Below the pieces are notes generated by a model. That model was not told the origin of the DNA. It ran no database searches and worked only from the letters and a program-made list of their open reading frames with translations. From Nocardia sp. NBC_01730 (GTDB lineage: Bacteria > Actinomycetota > Actinomycetes > Mycobacteriales > Mycobacteriaceae), in NCBI RefSeq assembly GCF_035920445.1, contig NZ_CP109162.1, positions 3,844,001-3,908,000 of the forward strand: a DNA stretch of 64,000 bases, read 5' to 3'. The translations under genes and the position numbers were made by a program. Of the stretch, positions 17,126 to 27,559 are shown piece after piece; within the stretch, counting starts at the first letter, position 1, and every line of letters starts with the position of its first letter.

Positions 17126-17974
17126 TCAACGCCCCTGCCTGATCTGCTGCCGTGCGGTGGCGATGAGGGCGCGGGCCTGGTCGCCGAAGACGGCGCGGTC
17201 GTAGAGTCCGGTCCAGGCTTTTTCGTAGAGCGTGAGTTCGGAGGGGGTGGTGATGGTGAGTTCGGCGCTGACTGTTTCGACGAGGGCGGTGCGGCGGTCG
17301 AGCAGATCGAATGAGGTGGTGGTGTAGATGAATCCGGTGCCGGCCGGGACGACGCCGAGGAGGAGGCGGGGGTTGCCGAAGCCGGTGTCGAGCAGATGCT
17401 GGAGTTGGTCGGTCATGACGGTGGTGTCGCCGACGTGCGTGTGGAGGGCGGACTGGTCGATGAGCTGCACCAGTCGGTGGTCGCCTCTGCGCAGCACACG
17501 CTGGCGGGCCAGGCGTGCGGCTACGGCGTCGTCGAGGTCGTCGTGGGTACCCAGGAACCGAATACACTGGGTGAGAACGGCTCTCGCGTATGGTTCGGTC
17601 TGCAGCAGGCCGGGGATGAGAACCATGCTGTAGGTGCGTAGCGAGCGAGCGCGGCCCTCGAGGTCGGCGCCGCGACGCTGACGGCGTGCGTGCCCGCCCG
17701 CGGTGACCCGCCGCCACTCCTGCCATTGGGCATCGACGTTCTGCAGGGCCGCGACAAGATCCGGCAGCGCGAGTTCGGCGTCGCACAGCCGGCACCACAC
17801 CGCGAGATCGTCGACGCTGGGACGCTGCTTGCCGAGCTCGACGCGGGACGTCTTCGACCAGTGCCATCCCGCGGCGGTGGAGAATTCACGTCCGTCCAGG
17901 CCCTTGGACCGGCGCAGTTCGCGCAGTCGGGCGCCGAGGGCCTGGCGGGCACGATCAACCCCGGTCGCGGTCAT
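17126..17974 (-). CDS. XRE-family regulator with C-terminal DUF5753 domain
   Basis: I choose ATG 17974, which overlaps the stop of the upstream gene (ATGA), giving 282 residues. The N-terminus is an XRE helix-turn-helix (ALGARLRELRRSKGLDGREF, AAGWHWSKTSRVELGKQRPS). The remaining 200 residues show the DUF5753 pattern (IPGLLQTEPYARAVLTQCI, RLARQRVL, LIDQSALH, GVVPAGTGF). Such genes are abundant in Streptomyces, Nocardia and relatives, are usually paired with a small acidic or DUF-type partner, and often affect development or secondary metabolism. Here it is the last of three coupled genes with a DUF6879 gene directly upstream. Confidence 0.9.
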   Translation of the reverse strand: MTATGVDRARQALGARLRELRRSKGLDGREFSTAAGWHWSKTSRVELGKQRPSVDDLAVWCRLCDAELALPDLVAALQNVDAQWQEWRRVTAGGHARRQRRGADLEGRARSLRTYSMVLIPGLLQTEPYARAVLTQCIRFLGTHDDLDDAVAARLARQRVLRRGDHRLVQLIDQSALHTHVGDTTVMTDQLQHLLDTGFGNPRLLLGVVPAGTGFIYTTTSFDLLDRRTALVETVSAELTITTPSELTLYEKAWTGLYDRAVFGDQARALIATARQQIRQGR

Positions 17975-18507
17975 CGGGACCTGCCGACGAGGTAGTCCTC
18001 GATTGGGATTGCCGCCGCCCACACGCGGTCACGGATGGCGATCGCGGCGCGCAGCTGGCGCGGCTCGCTGGTGGTAGCCGCGCCGATCCAGCGGCCGCGC
18101 TCATCGAACAGGCTGTAGGCGACAGTGTGGGTATCCAGCAGCCAGAAGTCTTCGGCAACAGCGTCATCCGGGTCGGCACTGGCGCGCGTGAGGTAGCGCA
18201 CGTCTTCACCAGCATCGACGTTGTAGCGGCCCAAGGCAAGCAAGTAGCGGGTGTAGGTGGTGTGCGGGACTGTGACGATACGGGCTCGCCGCACCGCGAC
18301 GCCACGCCCGGTCATGGCCCGCACCTGCTGCGTCCAGGGCGCGAACCAGTCGCCGCCGGGGTCGCGGGCTTCGTTGTCTCGCCAGGTGGCGAATGACTCG
18401 GCCTCGGTCTCCGCGTCGTAGTCGTCGGCGGTTTCGAGATGGAACGCCAGCTGCTCGGCGCGGCCGAGCAGCTGGTCGAAACGCTCACCCGGCTTGATGC
18501 GGATCAT
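17971..18507 (-). CDS. DUF6879 family protein
   Basis: This 178-residue protein starts at ATG 18507 and shares 4 bp with the XRE/DUF5753 gene. Features typical of the family are FDQLLGRAEQLAFHLETADDY near the N-terminus, a WRDNEARDPGGDWFAPWTQQ segment, ARIVTVPHTTYTRYL, and DFWLLDTHTVAYSLFDERGR. DUF6879 is commonly next to XRE/DUF5753 regulators in actinobacteria and is probably their functional partner. No enzyme motif is visible. It overlaps the upstream small gene by 23 bp. The DUF name is from memory. Confidence 0.8.
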   Translation of the reverse strand: MIRIKPGERFDQLLGRAEQLAFHLETADDYDAETEAESFATWRDNEARDPGGDWFAPWTQQVRAMTGRGVAVRRARIVTVPHTTYTRYLLALGRYNVDAGEDVRYLTRASADPDDAVAEDFWLLDTHTVAYSLFDERGRWIGAATTSEPRQLRAAIAIRDRVWAAAIPIEDYLVGRSR

Positions 18508-18811
18508 CGGGGGTCACCTCTGGCGCGATCGGCACTTCCACCGCCGCCTCATGCCCGGGGATCTTCATCATCGCGAGCGCTTCCGGGTCGATGACCGGCG
18601 CGCCGGTGAGCAGGAACGTGCCGTGCCCGGTGTCGACAAGCCCGGCCACAGCCGTGCCCGGCTCGGTGTGGACCAGCAGCCGGTGCGGGATCTCGACCTG
18701 ATCGCTGCGGTCGGTCTTCCACCCTTGGACGGCGAAAGTGTCGCGGTCGGTGGCATATAGCCGCGGTGAGCCTTGCCCGCCGGACGGGCCGCCGAGGAAT
18801 CGAACCTGCAT
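18485..18811 (-). CDS. Small conserved actinobacterial protein, first gene of the DUF6879/XRE group
   Basis: I choose ATG 18811 because AAGGGAG lies nine bases upstream, giving 108 residues. The sequence starts MQVRFLGGPSGGQGSPRLYA and includes FAVQGWKTDRSDQVEIPHRL and GTFLLTGAPVIDPEALAMM. I recognise no domain with a known job. It overlaps DUF6879 by 23 bp, so the three genes 18811-17126 form one translationally coupled unit, probably transcribed from the 255-bp gap upstream of 18811. Confidence 0.75.
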   Translation of the reverse strand: MQVRFLGGPSGGQGSPRLYATDRDTFAVQGWKTDRSDQVEIPHRLLVHTEPGTAVAGLVDTGHGTFLLTGAPVIDPEALAMMKIPGHEAAVEVPIAPEVTPDDPHQAG

Positions 18812-19066
18812 GATGAGGGCTCCCTTGTAGCGCGTTGTGTGCATGGATACTGCTCACATCGTGGCGGGAGCATAGGCCGATGTCACCGGTCCGCGCACTT
18901 TCACGCACTCGGCTGGCCTCGGGTCCGGGTTGCCTCGTACGGTCCGAAAGGCACCCCGGACCGGTTGCGTCTACGGGCACGGTGTCGCGTCCACGAGGGC
19001 GGACGCGGCAGGTCCGGCGAAAAGCCCGGCCATAGGTCGCCACCCGTCGACTGAGGGAGCGTAGCC

Positions 19067-19180
19067 GTGCTGGATCTGCTGCTCGTGTTCACCCTGGGCG
19101 TGCTGCTCGGAGGCGTCTTCGGCTGGTGTACCACCCGGGCAGGCGCCGACGTGGCGGTACCCGGTGGGGGTGAGCGGTGA
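19067..19180 (+). CDS. Small single-pass membrane peptide (37 aa)
   Basis: GTG 19067 is preceded by GAGGGAG at a good distance. It opens a 37-residue frame whose first 21 residues form one hydrophobic helix (LDLLLVFTLGVLLGGVFGW), followed by a short polar tail. The stop overlaps the next start (GTGA at 19177-19180), a strong sign that it is translated. It has no recognised family. It is divergent from the three-gene XRE group and may belong to the same accessory module. Confidence 0.6.
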   Translation: MLDLLLVFTLGVLLGGVFGWCTTRAGADVAVPGGGER

Positions 19181-19542
19181 CCCGCCGGATCGCGGTCGGC
19201 TACATGCTGGCCCACGCCGCCCCCGCCCGGCAACGCCACGCCGAGCAACGCATCCGATCCGTGGCCTGCAAGCACGGCTTCCGATTGGTGCGCACCGTCG
19301 TGATCGGGCCTCGCATGGACCGACCGATCGGGCGCCTGCTGGATGCCATCGATTGCCTGCACGCCGCCGCGGCCGCGAGAGGCCGGCCGAAGCCGAGCGT
19401 CCTGGTCATCACCCCCGACCTCGAGCACGTCGACAAACGACCTGCCACGATCTGCCAGGTCGCCGACCTGCTTACCGTGCACCCCGAACGGCTTTGGACC
19501 CGCGAGCGCTCCAGCGGGCAGGCCATCCCAGTCGATCTATAG
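19177..19542 (+). CDS. Hypothetical protein, possibly related to a resolvase N-terminal fold
   Basis: The 121-residue protein starts at GTG 19177 within the stop of the small membrane peptide. The pattern AVGYMLAHAAPARQRHAEQR, then KHGFRLVRTVV, RLLDAIDCLHAA and VLVITPDLEHVDKRP resembles the beta-alpha layout of serine-recombinase N-terminal domains. That layout has a tyrosine after strand 1, a Q-rich helix, and a late VxxPDLEH strand. The catalytic serine and arginine positions are not evident, and no DNA-binding domain follows. I treat it as a hypothetical protein with a weak structural hint. Confidence 0.6.
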   Translation: MTRRIAVGYMLAHAAPARQRHAEQRIRSVACKHGFRLVRTVVIGPRMDRPIGRLLDAIDCLHAAAAARGRPKPSVLVITPDLEHVDKRPATICQVADLLTVHPERLWTRERSSGQAIPVDL

Positions 19543-19585
19543 CTCCGCATGGCACCGGGTCAAGACGGTGGTGGCGCCGTGCCGC

Positions 19586-20173
19586 TCAACGAGCAGATGT
19601 CATCTCACGCAGTGACCCGAGGAGGTCACGATTGCGATTGAAACCGCGTTCGGTGATGAGGAGAACCGCGGCTTCAGTTTGCTCGAGATCGCCATCCGAG
19701 GCTGCCTCCAGCAATCCGCGCAAATCGGCAAGGTCCTGCGGGCGCGAAACATCGTCTCGAGCGAGCAATTTGAGCGCGATCAGGTGACCGGTCGTCGCAA
19801 CCCGCAACGTAAGGCCGGGCACAATCTCCAGGTTCTCGGCTGCGCGCACGATTTCCGGCTCAATTCCTGAACTGGCGAACAAAAGATCGACCAAGACCGG
19901 TATGCCATCCATGTTCCGTTTGAGTCGGATGGTGGCCAGCCGGCCGTTGTCATGCTCTACCGATGCATAGAAGCCATAGCCCTCGGAGATAAGCCGGCGA
20001 ACCAAATCCTCGGCAGCGCGGTCATCTTCGACGGCCACTGCCAGATCGATATCGTGGGTGAACCGCGGTGCGGACCGCGCCGAAACCGCGAATCCCCCTA
20101 CGAGCGCCCAACCATAGCCGAGGCGGCCGAGATCCGCCGTCGCGCGCCGGAGCGCGGCTTCGAGTTCGTTCAT
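19586..20173 (-). CDS. AbiEii/AbiGii-like nucleotidyltransferase (probable toxin)
   Basis: The 195-residue protein starts at ATG 20173 in an ATGA overlap with the small gene upstream. It shows the nucleotidyltransferase signature GGFAVSAR (G26, G27) followed by THDIDLAV (D41, D43). Downstream are VDLLFASSGIE, with the third likely carboxylate, and ATTGHLIALKLLARDD plus QDLADLRGLL, all typical of AbiEii/MenT-like proteins. Relatives inhibit growth or block phage by modifying tRNA with nucleotides. Paired with the small upstream gene it looks like a toxin/antitoxin unit. It converges with the 19177-19542 gene. Confidence 0.85.
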   Translation of the reverse strand: MNELEAALRRATADLGRLGYGWALVGGFAVSARSAPRFTHDIDLAVAVEDDRAAEDLVRRLISEGYGFYASVEHDNGRLATIRLKRNMDGIPVLVDLLFASSGIEPEIVRAAENLEIVPGLTLRVATTGHLIALKLLARDDVSRPQDLADLRGLLEAASDGDLEQTEAAVLLITERGFNRNRDLLGSLREMTSAR

Positions 20174-20376
20174 GCGAACCGTGACGAGGGCTGTCCCACT
20201 GCGTCGCCAAGCGGTGCACCTGGGCGCGAGAGAAGCCAGTCATGAACGGCTTCCTCAATTTCGGCCTCGGTCGCGTCGGCATGCTCTCTGCGGATTCGCA
20301 TACGCTGCATGCGCACGCCGAACTCATACATCTCGAAGGCGAGGCGCAACCGCTGACCTGGCGTTTCTTCCGGCAC
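20170..20376 (-). CDS. Small protein upstream of the nucleotidyltransferase (probable antitoxin)
   Basis: This 68-residue protein starts at GTG 20376 and ends in an ATGA overlap with the nucleotidyltransferase gene. It is largely one or two helices rich in Arg and Glu (RLRLAFEMYEFGVRMQRMRI, ADATEAEIEEAVHDWLLSR). That pattern is common in small partners encoded ahead of nucleotidyltransferase toxins. There is no obvious DNA-binding motif. The antitoxin role is inferred from size, order and coupling. Confidence 0.65.
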   Translation of the reverse strand: MPEETPGQRLRLAFEMYEFGVRMQRMRIRREHADATEAEIEEAVHDWLLSRPGAPLGDAVGQPSSRFA

Positions 20377-20420
20377 GACACCAGCCTACCGCCTCAGACC
20401 GTGGCCGCGGGAATGCCAGG

Positions 20421-20452
20421 AAGGCCCGTTCCTTCTCGAGGAGCGGGCCTTT
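20421..20452 (-). terminator. Strong hairpin terminator after ilvC
   Basis: An inverted repeat AAGGCCCG ... CGGGCCTT (20421-20428 / 20444-20451), with an inner TCCT/AGGA extension, forms a long GC-rich stem ending in a short T/A run on both sides. It lies 24 bp beyond the ilvC stop and upstream of the antitoxin start, so it should end ilvBNC transcription. Confidence 0.75.
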
Positions 20453-20474
20453 CAAGCCTGGATCAGCCGAAAAT

Positions 20475-22143
<1,669 letters not shown>

Positions 22144-22151
22144 CCTTACGT

Positions 22152-24071
22152 TCACCTGTTCTTCTCGTGCGACATCGCCTCGTCGATGACGGCGGGCTCG
22201 ACAGCCTGCTCGTCCTCGTCGAACAGCGGGCGGATGCCGCGAGCGGCCATGATCTCGTCGTTGCTGGTGCCCGCGGCGACCATCGGCCACACCTGCGCGT
22301 CTTTGCCGACGATGAAGTCGATCACCACGGGGCGGTCGGTGATGGACTGGGCCTCCCGGATCGCGGGCTCCACATCCTCTTCGCGCTCGACCCGGATGCC
22401 GTAGCAGCCGAGGGCTTCCGCGAGCTTCACGAAGTCGGGGATGCGCAGGGTGTGCGTGCCCAGGTCGGTGTTGGAGTAGCGCTCCTGATAGAACAGCGTC
22501 TGCCACTGCCGGACCATGCCGAGGTTGCCGTTGTTGATCAGCGCGACCTTGATCGGGACGCCCTCGACCGCGCAGGTGGCCAACTCCTGGTTGGTCATCT
22601 GGAAACAGCCGTCACCGTCGACCGCCCACACCTCTGTGTCCGGCATGCCCATCTTGGCGCCCATGGCGGCCGGGACGGCATAGCCCATCGTGCCGAGACC
22701 GCCGGAGTTGAGCCAGGTGCGCGGCTTCTCGTACTTGATGAACTGGGCGGCCCACATCTGGTGCTGGCCGACGCCCGCGCAGTAGATCGCGTCGGGACCG
22801 GCCAGGCGGCCCAGCGCCTCGATGACGAACTCCGGCGACAGCGACCCGTCAGCGGGCGGGGTCCAGCCCAGCGGGTACGCGTCGCGGATGCCGTCGAGGT
22901 AGGTCCACCACTCGTCCAGCGACAGCAGCGGCGCGTCACCCGCCGCCGGATCGGCCTTCAATGTCTCGATCAGCTCGACGATCACCTCGCGGCAGTCGCC
23001 GACGATCGGGACGTCGGCGTGCCGGTTCTTGCCGATCTCGGCCGGGTCGATATCGGCGTGGATGACCTTGGCGCCGGGCGCGAAGGAATCCAGCTGGCCG
23101 GTGACGCGGTCGTCGAAGCGAGCGCCGAGGGTGATCAGCAGGTCCGACTTCTGCAGTGCCCCAACCGCGCCCACCGTGCCGTGCATTCCCGGCATGCCCA
23201 TGTTCAGCCGGTGGCTGTCCGGGAAGGCACCGCGCGCCATCAGCGTGGTGACCACCGGGATACCGGTCAGCTCGGCCAGCCGCAGCAGCTCCGGCGATGC
23301 GTCGGCCTTGATCACGCCGCCGCCGACGTAGAGCACCGGCGCTTTGGCCTCCATGATCATCCGCGCTGCCTCGCGCACCTGCTTGCCGTGCGGCTTGGTG
23401 ACCGGACGGTAGCCGGGTAGCCGCATCTCCGGTGGCCAGCTGAAGGTGGTCTGGGCCTGCAGCACGTCTTTGGGGATGTCGACGAGCACGGCGCCGGGGC
23501 GGCCGGACGCGGCGAGATAGAAGGCCTCGGCGATAATCCTCGGGATGTCGATGCCCTCGGTGATCAGGAAGTTGTGCTTGGTGATCGGCATGGTGATGCC
23601 GGAGATGTCGGCTTCCTGGAACGCGTCCGTGCCGATCAGGCTGCGCCCGACCTGGCCGGTGATGGCCACGATCGGGACCGAGTCCATCTGCGCGTCGGCG
23701 ATCGGGGTGACCAGGTTGGTCGCGCCGGGACCGGATGTGGCCATACACACACCAACCTTGCCGGTGGCCTGCGCGTAACCGGTGGCCGCGTGGCCGGCGC
23801 CCTGCTCGTGCCGGACGAGGACGTGCCGCACCTTGGAGTCGAACAGCGGGTCGTATACCGGGAGAATCGCGCCACCGGGAATGCCGAATACGGTATCGAC
23901 GCCGAGCTCCTCGAGCGACCGGACGACCGACTGCGCACCGGTGACCCGCTCGGGCGGGGCCTGGCGGCGGTTGGCCGCGGACGTCGCGTTGGCAGCGGAC
24001 GATGTCTGCTGATTCGCCGAAGGCGCTGGCCTGCGGGCCGAAGGCCCGGGCCGTGCGGTAGGTGCGCTCAC
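22152..24071 (-). CDS. ilvB: Acetolactate synthase large (catalytic) subunit
   Basis: IlvB condenses two pyruvates, or pyruvate and 2-oxobutyrate, using thiamine diphosphate, FAD and Mg2+. The 639-residue protein starts at GTG 24071 after AAGGA. A Pro/Ala/Ser-rich N-terminal extension of about 40 residues precedes the catalytic domains, as in mycobacterial homologues. Motifs seen are [10 protein letters not shown], the catalytic Glu in [31 protein letters not shown]-binding [12 protein letters not shown], and the ThDP motif [16 protein letters not shown] to [13 protein letters not shown] leader peptide and terminator upstream indicate attenuation control. The gene is followed by ilvN with an 8-bp gap or 4-bp overlap depending on the ilvN start. 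Confidence 0.98.
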   Translation of the reverse strand: MSAPTARPGPSARRPAPSANQQTSSAANATSAANRRQAPPERVTGAQSVVRSLEELGVDTVFGIPGGAILPVYDPLFDSKVRHVLVRHEQGAGHAATGYAQATGKVGVCMATSGPGATNLVTPIADAQMDSVPIVAITGQVGRSLIGTDAFQEADISGITMPITKHNFLITEGIDIPRIIAEAFYLAASGRPGAVLVDIPKDVLQAQTTFSWPPEMRLPGYRPVTKPHGKQVREAARMIMEAKAPVLYVGGGVIKADASPELLRLAELTGIPVVTTLMARGAFPDSHRLNMGMPGMHGTVGAVGALQKSDLLITLGARFDDRVTGQLDSFAPGAKVIHADIDPAEIGKNRHADVPIVGDCREVIVELIETLKADPAAGDAPLLSLDEWWTYLDGIRDAYPLGWTPPADGSLSPEFVIEALGRLAGPDAIYCAGVGQHQMWAAQFIKYEKPRTWLNSGGLGTMGYAVPAAMGAKMGMPDTEVWAVDGDGCFQMTNQELATCAVEGVPIKVALINNGNLGMVRQWQTLFYQERYSNTDLGTHTLRIPDFVKLAEALGCYGIRVEREEDVEPAIREAQSITDRPVVIDFIVGKDAQVWPMVAAGTSNDEIMAARGIRPLFDEDEQAVEPAVIDEAMSHEKNR

Positions 24072-24151
24072 CGTCTTCGTTCCTTACTGGTAGTCGTTCT
24101 GACCCCGGATTTTGTGCCTCGCGGCGCTGGGACGGACGACATCAGGCCCTC

Positions 24152-24183
24152 GCAAAGAGCGCCTGGAAGGCCGTCCGTCCACC
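24152..24183. repeat. Diverged copy of the 36-bp ilvD-upstream repeat
   Basis: The sequence CGCAAAGAGCGCCTGGA and the following GTCCGTCCAC match the two tandem 36-bp units at 25428-25499 with a few changes and a short gap. It lies in the ilvB leader, between the attenuator terminator and the ilvB start. Confidence 0.55.
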
Positions 24184-24231
24184 GCAAACGCGGCGTCTTG
24201 CGCCTCGCATGTCGAACAATTATCCGAACAT

Positions 24232-24267
24232 AAAAAAGCCCCCGTCAGCACAGGGCTGAACGAGGGT
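24232..24267 (-). terminator. Intrinsic terminator in the ilvB leader (attenuator)
   Basis: On the minus strand the arm CCCTCGTTCAGC (24255-24266) faces GCTGACGGGGGC (24238-24249) across a 5-base loop. The stem has 5 plus 4 base pairs and a small internal mismatch, and is followed directly by TTTTTT (24232-24237). It sits between the leader peptide (ends 24314) and ilvB (starts 24071), as expected for a transcription attenuator. Confidence 0.75.
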
Positions 24268-24313
24268 GGCGCGTCGCGACGCGAGCTGACGTATTCGACT
24301 CAGAGTGTCAGGC

Positions 24314-24361
24314 TCAACGCTGGACGCGCCGGCCGATTACGAGCAATTCGTTTCGGTTCAC
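24314..24361 (-). CDS. ilvB leader peptide (15 aa, Leu-Leu-Val-Ile)
   Basis: The minus-strand frame GTG 24361 to TGA 24314 encodes 15 residues, MNRNELLVIGRRVQR. The run Leu-Leu-Val-Ile covers all three amino acids made by the pathway, the hallmark of a ribosome-mediated attenuator leader. The intrinsic terminator follows 47 bp downstream. Ribosome stalling at these codons under branched-chain amino acid shortage would favour an anti-terminator structure and allow ilvBNC transcription. The start could also be an in-frame GTG six bases upstream. No strong ribosome site is obvious. Confidence 0.7.
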   Translation of the reverse strand: MNRNELLVIGRRVQR

Positions 24362-24476
24362 GCGCACGACGTTAAGCGGGCGTGAACCGAAGAGTCAAAC
24401 AGATGACCTATGGCGTCCCATTATGTGGGACAGTGTGGTTGCTTGTGTCCGTTCACCAGGATGCGAGGATGGTGGT

Positions 24477-25100
24477 GTGTCATCACCGCATCAGTCCGTG
24501 CCACCTACTGAATCGTCCCATACGCCCGCCGCGGGAGCGGAGACGGGTAGCGCCTCGACCACCCGGGTGATCCGCATCCCACGACTGGCCTTCCTCGGCG
24601 TATTCATCCTGCTGATGTGCGTATTCTTCCCGTTCGTCGGCTGGCCGGCCGGGCTCTGGTGGCTGTTGCTGATCCCCGTCGTCGTGCTGGTATGGGTGCT
24701 GCGGACCCAGACCTCCGTCTCGGACGCGGGACTGGACCTGCGGACGCTGTTGGGATCCCGCCATCTGGATTGGGCACAGGTGAAGGGTGTGCGAATCCCA
24801 AAGCGTGGATACGTGCTCGCCGATCTGAACGACGGCACCGAAGTGAAGTTGCCAGCGGTGAGCTACGACCGGTTGCGCGACCTGGCGGCGGCGTCCGACG
24901 GGCGGATTCCGAACCCGTTCGCGGGGCCGGAGGAAGCCACGGGGAGCGGATCCACCGCCGCCGAACCCGCAGCTGATGAGGCAGCCGGGCACGACGCGGA
25001 CACGGCCGTGCCCGACGCGGACAATCCGATGATCAACGAGGTTGCGAAGACCTCCGAAACTGAGAACGCCGATACCACGGGCGACGGTCAGCACCCGTAG
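24477..25100 (+). CDS. PH-domain-containing membrane protein (Cfp6-like)
   Basis: I choose GTG 24477, preceded by GAGG, which gives 207 residues. A polar N-terminus is followed by two closely spaced hydrophobic segments (LAFLGVFILLMCVFFPFV, LWWLLLIPVVVLVWVL). A bacterial PH-like domain comes next (VSDAGLDLRTLLGSRHLDWA, VKGVRIPKRGYVLADLNDG, VKLPAVSYDRLRDLA). The C-terminal 60 residues are acidic and low-complexity. The gene is divergent from ilvB, the same place as the low-molecular-weight antigen 6 gene (Rv3004) next to ilvBNC in Mycobacterium tuberculosis, recalled from memory. Its job is unknown, though it is probably membrane-associated. Confidence 0.85.
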   Translation: MSSPHQSVPPTESSHTPAAGAETGSASTTRVIRIPRLAFLGVFILLMCVFFPFVGWPAGLWWLLLIPVVVLVWVLRTQTSVSDAGLDLRTLLGSRHLDWAQVKGVRIPKRGYVLADLNDGTEVKLPAVSYDRLRDLAAASDGRIPNPFAGPEEATGSGSTAAEPAADEAAGHDADTAVPDADNPMINEVAKTSETENADTTGDGQHP

Positions 25101-25534
25101 GCCCGCACGGGCCACAGGGGGCGCGGAGCACCGCGACCGTCAGCAGCGTCACACCGTGGAACATCTTCCGACGGTAAGATGTTGCGTCGGATGATGGGAT
25201 GATCTTGTCGAGAGCACCGATCCCCGTTCTCACCCATCGCCCTCGACGGTCCGGCACCTCCGGCAACACCGTCAGCGCCGACCACACCCCCGGCGGCGAC
25301 TCATCGAAACACGGGCTGACACCGAGAGACCCACTGCAGAGCTGCCTCATGGGCGACGCGACCGGCATGTAGACGCACCCACTCGCGGGAGTAACGTGGG
25401 AGCGTCGCCGAGCAAACTCTGCGCAGTCGCAAAGAGCGCTTGGACGGACGAACGTCCGGCCACCGCAAAGAGCGCTTGGACGGACGGACGTCCGGCCACC
25501 GCACCCCAGCCCCCGCGACCCGAGGACCATCGAA
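25101..25534. other. ilvD upstream region, no gene seen
   Basis: These 434 bases between the PH-domain gene and ilvD hold no convincing coding frame. The distal 107 bp contain the 36-bp tandem repeat (25428-25499), ending 35 bp before the ilvD start. The ilvD promoter must lie here, but I cannot place -10 and -35 boxes with confidence. Confidence 0.5.
25428..25499. repeat. 36-bp tandem direct repeat (two units, one mismatch)
   Basis: Units 25428-25463 and 25464-25499 are identical except for one base. Each starts CGCAAAGAGCGCTTGGACGG and ends CGTCCGGCCAC, with an internal palindromic flavour (GGACG ... CGTCC). A diverged copy is in the ilvB leader at 24152. The position, 35 bp before the ilvD start, suggests an effect on ilvD expression. 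Confidence 0.75.
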
Positions 25535-27376
25535 ATGCCACCTCTTCGTTCCCGAACCACGACCATCGGCCGCAATGCCGCGGGTGCCCGCGCACTTTGG
25601 CGAGCCACCGGTATGACCGAATCCGACTTCGGCAAGCCGATCGTCGCGATCGCGAACTCCTACACCCAGTTCGTGCCCGGCCACGTGCACCTGAAGAACG
25701 TCGGCGAGATCGTGGCCGACGCGGTGCGCGCCGCCGGTGGGGTACCGCGCGAGTTCCACACCATCGCCGTCGACGACGGCATCGCCATGGGCCACGGCGG
25801 CATGCTCTACTCGCTGCCGTCGCGCGAGATCATCGCCGACTCAGTGGAATACATGGTGAACGCGCACACCGCCGACGCGCTGGTCTGCATCTCGAACTGC
25901 GACAAGATCACGCCGGGCATGTTGAATGCCGCCATGCGTCTGAACATTCCGACGGTGTTCGTCTCCGGCGGGCCGATGGAGGCAGGCAAAGCCGTGGTCG
26001 TGGGCGGCGTCGCGCAGGCGCCGACCGACCTGATCACCGCGATCTCCGCGAGCGCGAATCAGGCGGTGTCCGAAGAGGGTTTGAGCGAGGTCGAGCGTTC
26101 CGCGTGCCCGACCTGCGGCTCGTGTTCGGGCATGTTCACCGCGAACTCCATGAACTGCCTCACCGAGGCGCTGGGTCTCGCACTACCTGGCAACGGCTCC
26201 ACGCTGGCGACACACGCTGCCCGCCGGGCACTGTTCGAGAAGGCGGGCACCGTGGTGGTGGACATCGCCAATCGCTGGTACCGCACCGACGATGCCTCGG
26301 TGCTGCCGCGAAACGTGGCTGACGCCAAGGCTTTCCGAAACGCGATGGCGCTGGACGTCGCGATGGGCGGCTCGACCAACACCGTGCTGCACACGCTGGC
26401 CGCCGCGCAGGAAGGTGAGATCGACTTCGATCTGCACACCATCGAGGAGACCAGCCGCCGGGTGCCCACCCTGTCGAAGGTCTCGCCCAACTCCGACTAC
26501 CACATGGAGGACGTGCACCGGGCCGGCGGCATCCCCGCCCTCCTCGGCGAGCTGCGGCGTGCCGGTCTGCTGGAAACCGACGTCACCACGGTGCACACCA
26601 AGAGCTTCGACGAGTGGCTCGACACCTGGGACATCCGCTCCGGCAAGGCCTCCGAGGAAGCCCTCGAGCTGTTCCACGCCGCGCCGGGCGGTGTGCGCAC
26701 CACCGAGCCTTTCTCCACCGAGAACCGCTGGTCGTCACTGGACACCGATGCCGAGGGCGGCTGCATCCGCGACCTGGAGCACGCCTACACGAAGGAGGGC
26801 GGCCTTGTCGTATTGCGCGGCAACATCGCTCCCGACGGCGCGGTGCTGAAGACCGCGGGCATCGACGAGGAACTGTTCTCCTTCCAGGGCCCCGCCGTCG
26901 TCGTGGAGTCGCAGGAAGAGGCCGTGTCGGTCATCCTCGGCAAGAAGATCGAGCCGGGCGACGTGATCGTCGTCCGCTACGAGGGCCCCTCGGGTGGCCC
27001 TGGCATGCAGGAGATGTTGCACCCCACCGCTTTCCTCAAGGGCGCGGGGCTCGGCAAGCAGTGCGCGCTGATCACCGACGGCCGTTTCTCCGGCGGCACC
27101 TCGGGCCTGTCGATCGGCCACATCTCCCCCGAGGCGGCGAGCGGCGGTGCCATCGGCCTGGTCGAGAACGGCGACCAGATCCGCATCGACGTCACCGCGC
27201 GCACGCTCGAGGTCCTTGTCGACGACGCCGTCCTCGCCGAGCGCCGCGCAAAGATGGACGCCTCCGAACGTCCCTGGCAGCCGGTCAACCGCGACCGTCT
27301 GGTCACCACCGCCCTCCGCGCCTACGCCGCGTTGGCGACCTCCGCCGACAAGGGCGCCGTGCGCCACGTGCCGTAG
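25535..27376 (+). CDS. ilvD: Dihydroxy-acid dehydratase
   Basis: IlvD dehydrates 2,3-dihydroxy acids to 2-oxo acids, the third common step of branched-chain amino acid synthesis, and also feeds pantothenate. The 613-residue length is standard. Fe-S ligand and active-site motifs are present: [11 protein letters not shown] and [20 protein letters not shown]-terminal family motifs are [14 protein letters not shown] and [20 protein letters not shown]. The start at ATG 25535 follows GAGGA. The gene is transcribed alone, away from ilvBNC, with its own upstream region carrying the 36-bp repeats. Confidence 0.98.
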   Translation: MPPLRSRTTTIGRNAAGARALWRATGMTESDFGKPIVAIANSYTQFVPGHVHLKNVGEIVADAVRAAGGVPREFHTIAVDDGIAMGHGGMLYSLPSREIIADSVEYMVNAHTADALVCISNCDKITPGMLNAAMRLNIPTVFVSGGPMEAGKAVVVGGVAQAPTDLITAISASANQAVSEEGLSEVERSACPTCGSCSGMFTANSMNCLTEALGLALPGNGSTLATHAARRALFEKAGTVVVDIANRWYRTDDASVLPRNVADAKAFRNAMALDVAMGGSTNTVLHTLAAAQEGEIDFDLHTIEETSRRVPTLSKVSPNSDYHMEDVHRAGGIPALLGELRRAGLLETDVTTVHTKSFDEWLDTWDIRSGKASEEALELFHAAPGGVRTTEPFSTENRWSSLDTDAEGGCIRDLEHAYTKEGGLVVLRGNIAPDGAVLKTAGIDEELFSFQGPAVVVESQEEAVSVILGKKIEPGDVIVVRYEGPSGGPGMQEMLHPTAFLKGAGLGKQCALITDGRFSGGTSGLSIGHISPEAASGGAIGLVENGDQIRIDVTARTLEVLVDDAVLAERRAKMDASERPWQPVNRDRLVTTALRAYAALATSADKGAVRHVP

Positions 27377-27559
27377 CCGCCTCTCATCGAGGTCGAGCAC
27401 CCCGATGCGCATAGGGACGCGGCGACGGCGTCCTACGGCAGTGAGTTGTGGGCACTGCGGCTGGGTGTGAGCCGATGGGCGTGGCCGCTGGCCGTGGGCT
27501 GCCAGGTTCGGACGCGGCCCAGGAAGACGGCCGGTGCTCGGCGGGTGACCGCTTCGGAC

